Source: Nitrospira sp. UBA5699
Lineage (GTDB): Bacteria > Nitrospirota > Nitrospiria > Nitrospirales > Nitrospiraceae
Assembly: GCA_002420105.1 (NCBI GenBank)
Contig: DIHJ01000050.1
Location: 428-64,427 of the forward strand
Direction: 5' to 3'
DNA: 64,000 nt
Below the pieces are notes generated by a model, which made no database searches, was not told the DNA's origin, and was given only the letters and a program-made list of their open reading frames with translations. Below, piece after piece: positions 25,547 through 33,904 of this stretch. Positions within the stretch are counted from its first letter, which is position 1. The number at the start of each line of letters is the position of its first letter. The position numbers were made by a program, and so were the translations under genes.

Positions 25547-26005
25547 CTAGTCGACGAGTTCAACCTTCTTGCCCATGGTCTTGGCCCGCTTCAGACAGTC
25601 CGCATCGGTCGTGGCACAGCGGAGGGTATCGAGTTCCGTCTCGTCGACGATCTCGACTTTCTTGCCCTGGACCTTCGCCTGCTTCAGACAGTCGGTATCC
25701 GTCACCACGCACTTGGCGGGATCCGCGGCGGCCGGGGCCGTGACGACCGTCACCGGTTTTCCCTGTTCCTTCGCCCGTTTAAGGCATTCCTGGTCCGTAG
25801 CGACGCATTGCACGGCTTCTTCGCTCTTGTTGATCGCCTTGTCGATGGTCTGATCGATCCGCTGATTCACCCGGTCACGGGCCTTCCGCTCGGCACTGCC
25901 TTTGGCGCGATCCATGAGGCCGTCGAGAATGCCCTGGGCCTGAGCGACGGCGCCCGCGAACAGGAACATCGTAAGAAAGAGTCCTCCCAGCAGTCGCCTA
26001 GACAT
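25547..26005 (-). CDS. Exported protein with three Cys-x6-Cys repeats
   Basis: 152 residues from ATG 26005, with AAGGAGG 6 nt upstream. A signal peptide ends near AVAQA. A charged helical segment follows (RAKGSAERKARDRVNQRI). Three repeats then run to the end: CVATDQECLKRAKEQGKPV, CVVTDTDCLKQAKVQGKKV and CATTDADCLKRAKTMGKKV. Each has two cysteines six residues apart and the same TDxxCLKxAKxxGK core. The six cysteines could form three disulfides or bind metal or haem without CxxCH. No family is recognised. It lies upstream of no obvious partner; the kinase gene is downstream on the same strand. Confidence 0.75.
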   Translation of the reverse strand: MSRRLLGGLFLTMFLFAGAVAQAQGILDGLMDRAKGSAERKARDRVNQRIDQTIDKAINKSEEAVQCVATDQECLKRAKEQGKPVTVVTAPAAADPAKCVVTDTDCLKQAKVQGKKVEIVDETELDTLRCATTDADCLKRAKTMGKKVELVD

Positions 26006-26173
26006 GTTTGCCTCCTTGCCGGCCCGGCAAGAGAATCCCCGATCACCGTGAGGGCTTGACTCTAGCACAGAAGGGGGCGGGAGGAAAACGACGGCCGACG
26101 GCGGAAAACCGGGCGTCGCGGCGAAAGACGGAACGGGCCGGGCGAGCAGCCGGTTTCCTGCCGGATTGCTCCA

Positions 26174-26182
26174 TGCTACACT
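26174..26182 (+). promoter_or_regulatory. Extended -10 promoter of the methyltransferase gene
   Basis: TGC-TACACT on the plus strand forms an extended -10 element, with TTTCCT 17 nt before the hexamer as a weak -35. The predicted start of transcription is near 26189, giving a 25-nt leader to the ATG at 26214. Confidence 0.45.
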
Positions 26183-26213
26183 CGTGCGACTCCGGTATCT
26201 GAAAGGACCGAAC

Positions 26214-27071
26214 ATGCCGCACCAAACCCCGCAGCAAGTCATCGAGGCCCAACGCCAGGATTGGAACCGCGTGGCGTCCGGCTGGGAGAAATGGGATCAG
26301 TTCTTCGACCGGCAGATGGCGTTCCTCAACTACCGGCTCGCCGGCGACGCCCGCTTGCGCCAGGGGCAGCGGGTCCTCGACCTGGGTTCCGGTACGGGAT
26401 ACCCCGCCCTGCTGGCCGCGCAGATCGTCGGCTCGACGGGCAGCGTCATCGGAATCGACCTGGCCGAGCAGATGCTCGCCGCAGCCGAACGCAAAGCGAC
26501 GCGACTGGGACTGACCAACATCTCGTTCCGCGCCGGCGACGTCGGCCTGCTTCCGTTCGAGGATCGCTCGTTCGACGCCGTCACCAGCCGGTTCTGCCTC
26601 ATGTTCCTGCCGGAGATTCCGAAGGCCGTCGCGGAAATCGCGCGTGTGCTCAAACCGGGAGGCTACCTGGCCGCGGCGGTGTGGTCGCTGCCGGAGAAGA
26701 ATCCCTATCTCAAGATTCCGATGGACGTCGTCAAGCCGTTCATGGACCTGCCGCCTCCCGACCCCGCGGCGCCGGGGATATTCCGGCTGGCCAAACCGGG
26801 AGACCTGGCCGACATGCTCCGGCAGGCCGGCTTGATCGAAATCACCGATCAGGAATTTCCCGCCGATGTGCGGTTCCCGACGGCCCAGGAGTACGTCGCC
26901 AGCCTGATGGAACTCGCCGCGCCGCTTCAAAATCTGTTCGCACAACTCACCGCAGGCCAGCAGCAGGAGGCACGGGCACGGATTCTCCAGGCGACGGAGC
27001 GCTTTCAGCGGGACGGGGCCGTCGCGCTGCCCATCGCCGTACGCTTCGTCTCGGCCCAGGCCCCGGCGTGA
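26214..27071 (+). CDS. Class I SAM-dependent methyltransferase (UbiE/COQ5-like)
   Basis: 285 residues from ATG 26214, preceded by AAAGGA. SAM-binding motifs are clear: motif [17 protein letters not shown], the acidic residue of motif II in [30 protein letters not shown], and the post-I motif [17 protein letters not shown]. It belongs to the UbiE-like group of small-molecule or lipid methyltransferases. The substrate is unknown. The start of the TfoX-like gene follows after 7 nt, so the two share a transcript. Confidence 0.9.
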   Translation: MPHQTPQQVIEAQRQDWNRVASGWEKWDQFFDRQMAFLNYRLAGDARLRQGQRVLDLGSGTGYPALLAAQIVGSTGSVIGIDLAEQMLAAAERKATRLGLTNISFRAGDVGLLPFEDRSFDAVTSRFCLMFLPEIPKAVAEIARVLKPGGYLAAAVWSLPEKNPYLKIPMDVVKPFMDLPPPDPAAPGIFRLAKPGDLADMLRQAGLIEITDQEFPADVRFPTAQEYVASLMELAAPLQNLFAQLTAGQQQEARARILQATERFQRDGAVALPIAVRFVSAQAPA

Positions 27072-27078
27072 AACGGCC

Positions 27079-27393
27079 GTGTCCCGGCACCGGAACGACG
27101 GCTTCAAGGACTTCGTGCTGGATCAACTGGCGGATCTCCGCGGCCTCAGGTGCCGCGCCATGTTCGGCGGCTACGGCCTGTATCGCGGAAACACATTCTT
27201 CGGCATCATCCACAGGGGACGGCTTTACTTCAAAACCAATCAGACGACGGCAGGCCGCTATCGCGACCGCGCCATGAAGCCGTTTCGGCCTGGACCGGCT
27301 CAGACGCTGAAGAACTATTATGAGGTGCCGGTCGAGGTGCTCGAAGCGGCCGAAGAACTCGTCATCTGGGCCTCCCAGGCGACCGAATTGTGA
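27079..27393 (+). CDS. TfoX/Sxy N-terminal domain protein
   Basis: 104 residues from GTG 27079, seven nt after the methyltransferase stop. The pattern [21 protein letters not shown] followed by [15 protein letters not shown] matches the TfoX N-terminal domain. The C-terminal TfoX domain is absent, as in many stand-alone members. In gamma-proteobacteria full-length TfoX (Sxy) induces competence genes; the function of single-domain forms is unknown, so no competence role is claimed. Confidence 0.87.
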   Translation: MSRHRNDGFKDFVLDQLADLRGLRCRAMFGGYGLYRGNTFFGIIHRGRLYFKTNQTTAGRYRDRAMKPFRPGPAQTLKNYYEVPVEVLEAAEELVIWASQATEL

Positions 27394-27510
27394 TCCCTGT
27401 CACGTGCTCCAGCCGACCGCTCATTTGCCGGGACATCCTCGCGCGAACCGGCGATCGCCATATATAATGCACGACATGCCTGTCGAGCCCTTCTTACCGC
27501 GAGCATCCCG

Positions 27511-28005
27511 GTGATCCGCCTCCTGGGCCTCATTCTCTTCATAGTCGTCGGCCTGGGCCCCGCGTCGAATCGCGCCGCAGCCGCGGCCGAACAATCCGGG
27601 CCGATGGGTCTCTGGCATCCTGCGACACCTCCGCCCGGCCCCGAGCAACCGCCGGTGCCCCGGAAACCCTGGGTCCTCCGGGAGCAGGAGATCGCTCTTG
27701 ACCTGCCGCTGCTGCAGACCTTGAAGGACGCGGCGGCCAGGCCTCACCCCCGGGTAACCGTCGAGCTCTTTGACGGAATCCGCGCCGAGTTGGACATTCT
27801 GTCGACGGTATCCCGCATCAATGATACCGCCGTCATCCGCGGCACCTTCAAGCCGCCGTCCCGGGGAATCTTCACCTTCGTCGCCAGCGGCAATCTTCTC
27901 GTCGGAACCATGCAACTCGGCGACCGTCTCTACAAGACCGAACACATCGTCAACGGCCGGCTCAAACTGCTGGAAGTCGACCCGGCCAAAATGCCGCCGG
28001 ACTGA
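27511..28005 (+). CDS. Exported protein resembling a metalloprotease propeptide domain
   Basis: 164 residues from GTG 27511. A signal peptide (LLGLILFIVVGLG, cleaved near AAAAAE) is followed by a proline-rich linker and a compact beta-rich domain of about 95 residues: VELFDGIRAELDILSTV, DTAVIRGTF, GIFTFVASGNLLVGTMQL, LYKTEHIVNG, LLEVDPAKMPPD. The last part recalls the N-terminal pro-domain of bacterial reprolysin-like metalloproteases, but no HExxH catalytic domain follows in any frame. A TATAAT box lies at 27463-27468. The assignment is tentative; it may be an inhibitor or a remnant. Confidence 0.65.
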   Translation: MIRLLGLILFIVVGLGPASNRAAAAAEQSGPMGLWHPATPPPGPEQPPVPRKPWVLREQEIALDLPLLQTLKDAAARPHPRVTVELFDGIRAELDILSTVSRINDTAVIRGTFKPPSRGIFTFVASGNLLVGTMQLGDRLYKTEHIVNGRLKLLEVDPAKMPPD

Positions 28006-28057
28006 ATGCGGCCCCTCGTCCGATGGCCTTCGTGCCCCCACTGTGCCAGACTAAGGC

Positions 28058-28615
28058 ATGACGCAGCCGCATACCGTCCGGACGATCGGCCACTCAACGA
28101 GATCGATCGAAGAACTGCTGGCACTGCTGGAGGCCCACGGCATCCAGGAACTCGTGGACGTCCGTACCATTCCACGTTCCCGCCACAACCCACAGTTCAA
28201 CCGCGACGTCCTGGCCGAACGCCTCGGAGAGGCCGGGATGATCTATTACCACATGCCCGGGCTGGGAGGCCTGCGCAAGCCCGCAAAGGATTCGATCAAC
28301 ACGGGCTGGCGCAATGCCAGTTTCCGCGGGTACGCTGATTACATGCAGACGGAGGCATTTCATCTGGCCCTCACGGACCTGATGACGCGCGGAACGGAAC
28401 GGAGAACGGCCGTGATGTGCGCTGAAGCCGTCCCCTGGCGCTGCCACCGTTCTCTGATCGCCGATGCCTTGCTCGCACGCGGCTGGGCGATCCGGCACAT
28501 CCTGTCGGCCTCTAAGGCGGAGCATCATGCGCTGACACCGTTCGCGGTGATCGATCAAACCCGCGTGACCTATCCTTCGCAAAGGAACGCCCGATCCGGG
28601 CTACCACTGTTTTGA
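28058..28615 (+). CDS. DUF488 family protein
   Basis: 185 residues with the DUF488 signature: TIGHSTRSIEELLALL at the N-terminus, LVDVRTIPRSRHNPQFN, and the Cys-containing ERRTAVMCAEAVPWRCHRSLIAD region. The family is widespread, small and uncharacterised; the conserved Cys-Ala-Glu and His suggest an enzyme. The stop is followed by ATG of the next gene after 3 nt, so the two are probably co-translated. Confidence 0.92.
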   Translation: MTQPHTVRTIGHSTRSIEELLALLEAHGIQELVDVRTIPRSRHNPQFNRDVLAERLGEAGMIYYHMPGLGGLRKPAKDSINTGWRNASFRGYADYMQTEAFHLALTDLMTRGTERRTAVMCAEAVPWRCHRSLIADALLARGWAIRHILSASKAEHHALTPFAVIDQTRVTYPSQRNARSGLPLF

Positions 28616-28618
28616 GCC

Positions 28619-28990
28619 ATGGGATATGCGCTGTTTGCGGACTTGGTCGTCTGCCTTCACCTCGGCTTCGTCCTCTTTGTCCTGTTCGGCGGCTTCCTGG
28701 CCCTGAAGCGGCCCCGCGCGATCTGGCTTCACCTGCCGGCCGCCGCCTGGGGAATACTCGTCGAGTTCACCGGTTGGATCTGTCCGCTCACGCCGCTGGA
28801 ACAGTGGCTCCGGACCCGGAGCGGCGGGTCCGCTCTTCAAGGGGACTTTCTCTCCCGTTACCTGCTTCCCATTTTGTACCCGGACTTTCTGACCCCCGGT
28901 CTCCAGACCGCGCTTGCCCTCTTTGCCCTCGCGTTGAATCTCATCATCTACGGTTGGGGCTGGCGGAGGAATCGCGCAGGACAACGGTAG
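28619..28990 (+). CDS. DUF2784 family membrane protein
   Basis: 123 residues with three hydrophobic helices (residues ~5-30, ~38-55, ~95-115). The sequence YALFADLVVCLHLGFVLFVLFGG and the FTGWICPLTPLEQWLR motif are characteristic of DUF2784. Inner-membrane location is expected. The function is unknown. It follows the DUF488 gene by 3 nt. Confidence 0.9.
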   Translation: MGYALFADLVVCLHLGFVLFVLFGGFLALKRPRAIWLHLPAAAWGILVEFTGWICPLTPLEQWLRTRSGGSALQGDFLSRYLLPILYPDFLTPGLQTALALFALALNLIIYGWGWRRNRAGQR

Positions 28991-29157
28991 CAGGCCCCTC
29001 CCCTCGGCAGTCTTCGATCGCCGGTTTCGGGGAAGGCACCGGTCCCGACGGCGACCGGAACGTCGGCAGCCGGTCATGAGGCTCCCGCGTTCCATCACGG
29101 TGCGCCTGCCTGTAAGACGATCCGGCAAACGCCGACACATGAAAGTCCGCTGACTCG

Positions 29158-29174
29158 GCGGGGCCATACCCCGC
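29158..29174 (+). terminator. GC-rich hairpin upstream of the ars promoter
   Basis: GCGGGG-ccata-CCCCGC, a perfect 6-bp stem followed by TTTGG. It lies 168 nt after the DUF2784 stop and just before the ars promoter, so it could insulate the two units. The T-run is short. Confidence 0.4.
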
Positions 29175-29182
29175 TTTGGAGG

Positions 29183-29218
29183 TTGACGTTCTCCCCGTTC
29201 TCTTGGTACATGGAGAAC
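29183..29218 (+). promoter_or_regulatory. ars operon promoter with candidate ArsR operator
   Basis: TTGACG (29183-29188), a 17-nt spacer and GTACAT (29206-29211) form a promoter 38 nt before arsM. The inverted repeat GTTCTCC (29188-29194) / GGAGAAC (29212-29218) brackets the spacer and -10, the position expected for repression by the ArsR-type regulator encoded in this operon. Confidence 0.5.
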
Positions 29219-29249
29219 TCTGCATATTTTTCTCAGCGACGAGGGGGCC

Positions 29250-30437
29250 ATGCCGATAGAGGAAATCGCCAAAAAAGTCAGCGATCGCTATGCCAGAGCC
29301 GCCAGCACGGGCGAACAGATGTGCTGCCCGACCAGTTACGACTTCGCCGATCTCCGGTCGTTCATACCGGACGAAGTACTGAAGATCTCGTACGGGTGCG
29401 GCACACCTGCCGGGCTGAAGACCGTAGGGCCAGGCGAAACCGTGTTGGACATCGGCTCGGGGGGCGGCATCGACTGCTTCGAGGCCGCACGGCTCGTCGG
29501 CCCGTCCGGGCACGTGATCGGCCTGGATATGACGGACACGATGCTGGAGATCGCCGGGAGGAACGCGCCGATCGTCGCAGCCAACCTCGGCTATACATCC
29601 TCCAATGTCGAGTTTCGCAAGGGGATGGCCGATGCGATGCCGGTGGAATCCGACACGATCGATCTGATCATCTCCAACTGTGTCATTAACCTGGCCCCGG
29701 ATAAGCGCAAGGTCTTCAAGGAAATGTTCCGCGTAGCGAAACCGGGAGGGCGTTTTACGATCTCCGATATCGTCTCGGACCGGCCGGTCCCCCAATATCT
29801 GGTTCACGATACGGGCAAGTGGGGCGACTGCCTCTCCGGAGCGCTCACGCTGTCGAACTATATGGCCGGCATGACCGAAGCGGGCTTCTTCGGCATTCAT
29901 CTCGTCAAGTCGGCTCCCTGGCAGGTCATCGACGGCATTCACTTCTTCTCCGTCACGTTGACCGGCTATAAACCGGCGCCGGCGGCATCCCCCCCGACCG
30001 TACGTTATGCCACGCTATGCGGTCCTTTCAGCCGCGTCATCGATGAGCGGGGAACGAGTTTTCAGCGCGGCATTCCGCAGCCGATCGGACCGGATACCAT
30101 CACGCTGTTGAGCCGGCCGCCGCTGGTTCCCCATTTCGTGCTCTCCTACGACCCGCTCTGGCTCGATCGTGAAGATCCGCGGTGGTCCGCCGTCCTGCCC
30201 GCGCAGGAACCCTGTGTGTGGCGCGGGGACTTTGCCCTGCTGGCCGGACCTTTTCTCGAGGTCGCCGATGACGATTCCCACGTCTATCGCCGCGGGGAGC
30301 CATTGGAGATCTGCTCGAAAACCGTCACGGTCCTGGCGGCCGAGCGGTATGCGCCGCACTTTGCGATCATCAATCGGGCCGGCAGCGCCGTGAGCGGTGA
30401 CGCGGCCTCCTGTTCCCCGACCGGCAGTTGCTGCTGA
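29250..30437 (+). CDS. arsM: Arsenite S-adenosylmethionine methyltransferase
   Basis: 395 residues from ATG 29250, with GAGGGGG upstream. The SAM motif is TVLDIGSGGGIDCFEAARLVG, and the arsenite-binding cysteines fit the ArsM pattern in EQMCCPTSYDF, SYGCGTPAGL, SNCVINL and GDCLSGAL. ArsM converts As(III) to mono-, di- and trimethyl species in the cytoplasm. The C-terminal ~130 residues (from about 265) form an extra domain that ends DAASCSPTGSCC, a Cys tail that may hold arsenic. The stop overlaps the arsR start as TGATG. Confidence 0.93.
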   Translation: MPIEEIAKKVSDRYARAASTGEQMCCPTSYDFADLRSFIPDEVLKISYGCGTPAGLKTVGPGETVLDIGSGGGIDCFEAARLVGPSGHVIGLDMTDTMLEIAGRNAPIVAANLGYTSSNVEFRKGMADAMPVESDTIDLIISNCVINLAPDKRKVFKEMFRVAKPGGRFTISDIVSDRPVPQYLVHDTGKWGDCLSGALTLSNYMAGMTEAGFFGIHLVKSAPWQVIDGIHFFSVTLTGYKPAPAASPPTVRYATLCGPFSRVIDERGTSFQRGIPQPIGPDTITLLSRPPLVPHFVLSYDPLWLDREDPRWSAVLPAQEPCVWRGDFALLAGPFLEVADDDSHVYRRGEPLEICSKTVTVLAAERYAPHFAIINRAGSAVSGDAASCSPTGSCC

Positions 30438-30793
30438 TGAAAGAGACCGTCGCCGGCGAGCCCCGCACTCCGCGTCAATGCGCCACCGTCTTGAAGGCCC
30501 TGGCCGACGAAACCCGGCTGCGGCTTCTTGAGTGCCTGCTCGTCGAAGAGGCCTGTGTCACGGAGCTCGTGCTGAAGCTGAACCGCCCTCAACCTCATGT
30601 ATCCCATCACCTCAGAATTTTGCGGGATGCCGGATTGGTCGAGGGCCGGCAAGCGGGCAAACAGGTTTGTTATCGCATCACACCCGGTGTCCGCCGCCCG
30701 CTCGCCCATCGTCAGGGGCGGGCGCTGGACTTCGGCTGTTGTGAATTGCGGTTCCCGGCTCGCGGCCTGCCGGCTGCGGGCCGCATGCCTTGA
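30437..30793 (+). CDS. arsR: ArsR/SmtB family transcriptional regulator
   Basis: 118 residues from ATG 30437, which overlaps the arsM stop (TGATG). The winged helix reads LKALADETRLRLLECLLVEE, then ELVLKLNRPQPHVSHHLRILRDAGLVEGRQAGKQVCYRI. Cysteines near the N-terminus, in the EEACVTEL helix, in QVCYRI and in the C-terminal FGCCEL could form the As(III) site; the classic ELCVCDL pair of E. coli ArsR is not present. It should repress the operon until arsenite binds. The gene sits between arsM and arsS. Confidence 0.92.
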   Translation: MKETVAGEPRTPRQCATVLKALADETRLRLLECLLVEEACVTELVLKLNRPQPHVSHHLRILRDAGLVEGRQAGKQVCYRITPGVRRPLAHRQGRALDFGCCELRFPARGLPAAGRMP

Positions 30794-30821
30794 AGACGCC
30801 GCGGGGCAGAACGTTAACGTT

Positions 30822-31877
30822 ATGGCACTGACGCTCCTGAAACGACAGAGCTCCCTTGCCTCGTCCACCCGACAGTTACAACTGCTGGCGGAGGCGCGGA
30901 GTTGCCCTCCCTTCGAGCAACGACTCGCGGGGGCCGGCCTGTTCCCGCTTCGGGCCACCGGCATCACGGTCTTCCAGATCAACGTCGGCAAGCTGTGCAA
31001 TCAAACCTGCCGTCATTGCCACGTGGATGCAGGGCCGGATCGCACGGAAAGCATGTCCCGGGAGACCGCGGCATGGTGCATCGACGCATTGGCGAAAACC
31101 GATATTCCGACCGTCGATATCACCGGCGGGGCGCCGGAGCTCAACCCGAACTTCCGTTGGCTGGTCGAGCAGAGCCGTATGATGGGATGCCATGTGATGG
31201 ATCGCTGCAACCTGTCCGTGCTGCTCCTGCCGTCGCAGGCGGACCTGGCGGAGTTTCTGGCCCGGCATCGCGTGGAAATCGTGGCGTCGCTGCCCTATTA
31301 CCGCGCCGGTCAGACCGATGCGCAACGGGGCGAAGGGATTTTCGAGAAATCCGTCGACGCCATCCGGTTATTGAATCGCCTCGGGTATGGCCGGCCCGGT
31401 ACCGGTCTCGCGTTGAATCTGGTCTACAATCCGGTCGGCGCTTTTCTGCCTCCGAAGCAAGAGGCGATCGAGGCGCAGTTTCGAAAGGAACTCAAGAACC
31501 GCCACGATATCGAGTTCAACCGCCTCTATACGATCACCAACATGCCGATCAGCCGGTTTCTGGAGTTTCTCGTGGAAAGCGGCAACTACGAAGGCTACAT
31601 GGAACGGCTGGCCAACGCCTTCAACCCCGCCGCGGCGGCCGGCGTGATGTGTCGTTATACGCTGTCCGTCGGCTGGGACGGCACGCTCTACGATTGCGAC
31701 TTCAATCAAATGCTCGATCTGCAGGTGGACCGCGGCGCCCCGTCACACATCCGCAACTTTGATCCGGTCCGACTGCATCATCGCCAGATCGTGACGCGCA
31801 ACCACTGCTACGGCTGCACTGCCGGCTCCGGATCCTCTTGCGGCGGAGCGGTGGCGACCGGAGCCGTAACACCGTGA
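30822..31877 (+). CDS. arsS: Arsenosugar biosynthesis radical SAM protein (ArsS family)
   Basis: 351 residues from ATG 30822; the longer frame upstream overlaps arsR and is unlikely. The radical SAM motif is CNQTCRHCHVDAGP (Cx3Cx2C) near residue 57. Glycine-rich ITGGAPELNPNFR and the C-terminal cluster MCRYTLSVGWDGTLYDCDFNQM with HCYGCTAGSGSSCGG match the ArsS family, whose C-terminal SPASM-like cysteines hold extra Fe-S clusters. ArsS adds a 5-deoxyadenosyl group to dimethylarsenite on the way to arsenosugars. The start has no strong ribosome site; AACGTTAACGTT precedes it. It follows arsR by 28 nt. Confidence 0.9.
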   Translation: MALTLLKRQSSLASSTRQLQLLAEARSCPPFEQRLAGAGLFPLRATGITVFQINVGKLCNQTCRHCHVDAGPDRTESMSRETAAWCIDALAKTDIPTVDITGGAPELNPNFRWLVEQSRMMGCHVMDRCNLSVLLLPSQADLAEFLARHRVEIVASLPYYRAGQTDAQRGEGIFEKSVDAIRLLNRLGYGRPGTGLALNLVYNPVGAFLPPKQEAIEAQFRKELKNRHDIEFNRLYTITNMPISRFLEFLVESGNYEGYMERLANAFNPAAAAGVMCRYTLSVGWDGTLYDCDFNQMLDLQVDRGAPSHIRNFDPVRLHHRQIVTRNHCYGCTAGSGSSCGGAVATGAVTP

Positions 31878-32006
31878 CGTCGCGTCCGGGCTTCGACGGA
31901 TCGGCCGACGGTCACCCCCCGCGCGGTTGCGCTGGTTCAGACAGTCTGCTAAGGTGACGCCCGAACATTTCGATCGCAATTACCTTCAACCGACAACAAC
32001 CCGAAC

Positions 32007-33041
32007 ATGGTCTGGGACTCTAAAGATCCTTGGAGCAGGAAGAGCGACCCCCTTGAGGACGCCCTCAGGCAGGCCCGGTCGCAGTTCAGGAATTTCCTCC
32101 CCGCCGGCGGGTTCAGGAACATGCTTCTCGCGGGGCTGCTGATTTTTATCGCCTGGCAGAGCGCCTTCATCGTCGGTCCGGACGAAGAAGGCGTCGTAAA
32201 ACGGTTCGGCATCCCCGTCAGAACGGTCGGACCGGGTCCCCACATGAAGATCCCGCTCATCGAAACGGTGCTTCAACCCAAGGTCGCCAAGCTCCACCGG
32301 GTGGAGATCGGGTTTCGAACCGACCGTCAGAGCCGCCAGCAGATGATCCCGCAGGAGGCGTTGATGCTCACCGGCGACATGAACATCCTGGCGATCGAGT
32401 TCATCGTGCAATACAAGATCAAAGAGGCTGCGAACTTTCTGTTTAACGTGGCCGACATTCATGACACGATCGGCAAGGCGGCCGAGGCCTCGATGCGGGA
32501 GGTCATCGGCAAGAGCAAGATCGACGAAGCCCTGACGACCGGCAAGGCTCAGATCCAGCAGGATACACAGGACCTGCTGCAGAAGATTCTCGATCAGTAT
32601 CAGGCCGGCGTCCAGATCGCGGCCGTCCAACTTCAAGACGTCGATCCTCCGGAAGCCGTGGCGGCGGCGTTTAAGGACGTGACAAACGCAAAGGAAGATC
32701 GGGAAAAGCTGATCAACCAAGCGATCGGCTATCGCAACGACATCCTGCCGAAAGCAAAGGGCGAAGCCGCTCAAACGGTCAACCAGGCGAAGGGCTACGC
32801 TCAGGCCCGGTTGAACCGGGCCCAGGGTGAGGCCAACCGCTTCCTCGCCACACTCAAGGAATACAACCAGGCCAAGGACACCATCAGCAAACGGATCTAC
32901 ATCGAAACGATGGAAGAGATTCTCCCGAAGATGGACAAGGTGATCATCGACGGCAAGGCCGGCGAGCGGGTTCTCCCCTACCTGCCGCTCGATCGCCTCT
33001 CGAAAAAGCCTCCCGTGACCTCGGAGGGCGGCAAGCCATGA
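32007..33041 (+). CDS. hflK: HflK, membrane protease regulator (SPFH/stomatin family)
   Basis: 344 residues. A short charged N-terminus (DPWSRKSDPLEDALR) precedes one transmembrane helix (MLLAGLLIFIAWQSAFIV) and an SPFH domain with VGPDEEGVVKRFGIPVRTVGPGPHMK. A long helical region rich in Ala, Glu and Gln follows (KAKGEAAQTVNQAKGYAQARLNRAQGEANR). With HflC it forms the periplasmic cage around the FtsH protease in the inner membrane. No ribosome site is visible before the ATG. Its stop overlaps hflC by 4 nt. Confidence 0.95.
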   Translation: MVWDSKDPWSRKSDPLEDALRQARSQFRNFLPAGGFRNMLLAGLLIFIAWQSAFIVGPDEEGVVKRFGIPVRTVGPGPHMKIPLIETVLQPKVAKLHRVEIGFRTDRQSRQQMIPQEALMLTGDMNILAIEFIVQYKIKEAANFLFNVADIHDTIGKAAEASMREVIGKSKIDEALTTGKAQIQQDTQDLLQKILDQYQAGVQIAAVQLQDVDPPEAVAAAFKDVTNAKEDREKLINQAIGYRNDILPKAKGEAAQTVNQAKGYAQARLNRAQGEANRFLATLKEYNQAKDTISKRIYIETMEEILPKMDKVIIDGKAGERVLPYLPLDRLSKKPPVTSEGGKP

Positions 33042-33898
33042 CGAGGCAAGGCTTGGCGATCGCGCTGATCGCGGTTTTCATCGGCCTCTTCGTGCTGGGC
33101 GCATCGCCGTTGTTTGTCGTGGACGTGACGCAAACGGCCATCGTCGTCCAACTGGGGAAGCCGGTCCGCACCGTCACAGAGGCAGGGCTCTACGTAAAAA
33201 TGCCCTTCGTTCAGGAAGTCACCTATTTCGACAAACGGCTGCTGGATTACGATTCCGATGCCCAGGACGTCATCACGCAGGACAAAAAGACCCTGCTGCT
33301 CGACAATTTCGCGAAATGGCACATCGTCGATCCGCTGAAGGTGTATCAGAATTTCCAAAGCCAGCGGGGTGCATTGCAGCGGCTTCATGACATCATCTAC
33401 TCGGAGCTTCGGGTGGAGCTCGGCCGGCACGATCTGCTGGAAATCGTCTCGACCACCCGAGCGGAACTCATGAAAGTCGTTACTCAGCGGTCGAACGAAA
33501 AGGCCTCCGTGTACGGCATTGAAATCCAGGACGTCAGAATCAAACGGGCGGACCTTCCGCAGGAAAACGAGAAGACCGTATTCCAGCGCATGCAGGCCGA
33601 ACGGGAGCAGCAAGCCAAGCAATACCGCGCGGAAGGAGCCGAAGAAGCGCAAAAGATCCGCTCTGAAGCGGAGAAGGACAAGGAGATTCTACTCGCGCAG
33701 GCCTACAAAGAATCCGAGGAAATCCGGGGAGCGGGTGACGCCAAGGCGTTCCGCATCTATGCGGATGCCTACCGGCAGGATCCCAAGTTCTTCGATTTTA
33801 CCCGCTCGATGGAAGCCTACAAGAAATCGTTCGACGAAAAATCGACGGTGATCATGACTCCGGACTCGGAATTCTTCCACTACCTCAAGCAGCGCTGA
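33038..33898 (+). CDS. hflC: HflC, membrane protease regulator (SPFH family)
   Basis: 286 residues starting in the ATGA overlap with hflK. An N-terminal helix (LAIALIAVFIGLFVLG) precedes the SPFH domain (SPLFVVDVTQTAIVVQLGKPVRT) and conserved DVRIKRADLPQEN. The helical arm has RMQAEREQQAKQYRAEGAEEA and ends in RIYADAYRQDPKFFDFTRSMEAY. It is the HflK partner and modulates FtsH. The convergent fhs stop lies six nt beyond. Confidence 0.95.
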   Translation: MTRQGLAIALIAVFIGLFVLGASPLFVVDVTQTAIVVQLGKPVRTVTEAGLYVKMPFVQEVTYFDKRLLDYDSDAQDVITQDKKTLLLDNFAKWHIVDPLKVYQNFQSQRGALQRLHDIIYSELRVELGRHDLLEIVSTTRAELMKVVTQRSNEKASVYGIEIQDVRIKRADLPQENEKTVFQRMQAEREQQAKQYRAEGAEEAQKIRSEAEKDKEILLAQAYKESEEIRGAGDAKAFRIYADAYRQDPKFFDFTRSMEAYKKSFDEKSTVIMTPDSEFFHYLKQR

Positions 33899-33904
33899 CC
33901 CTTC

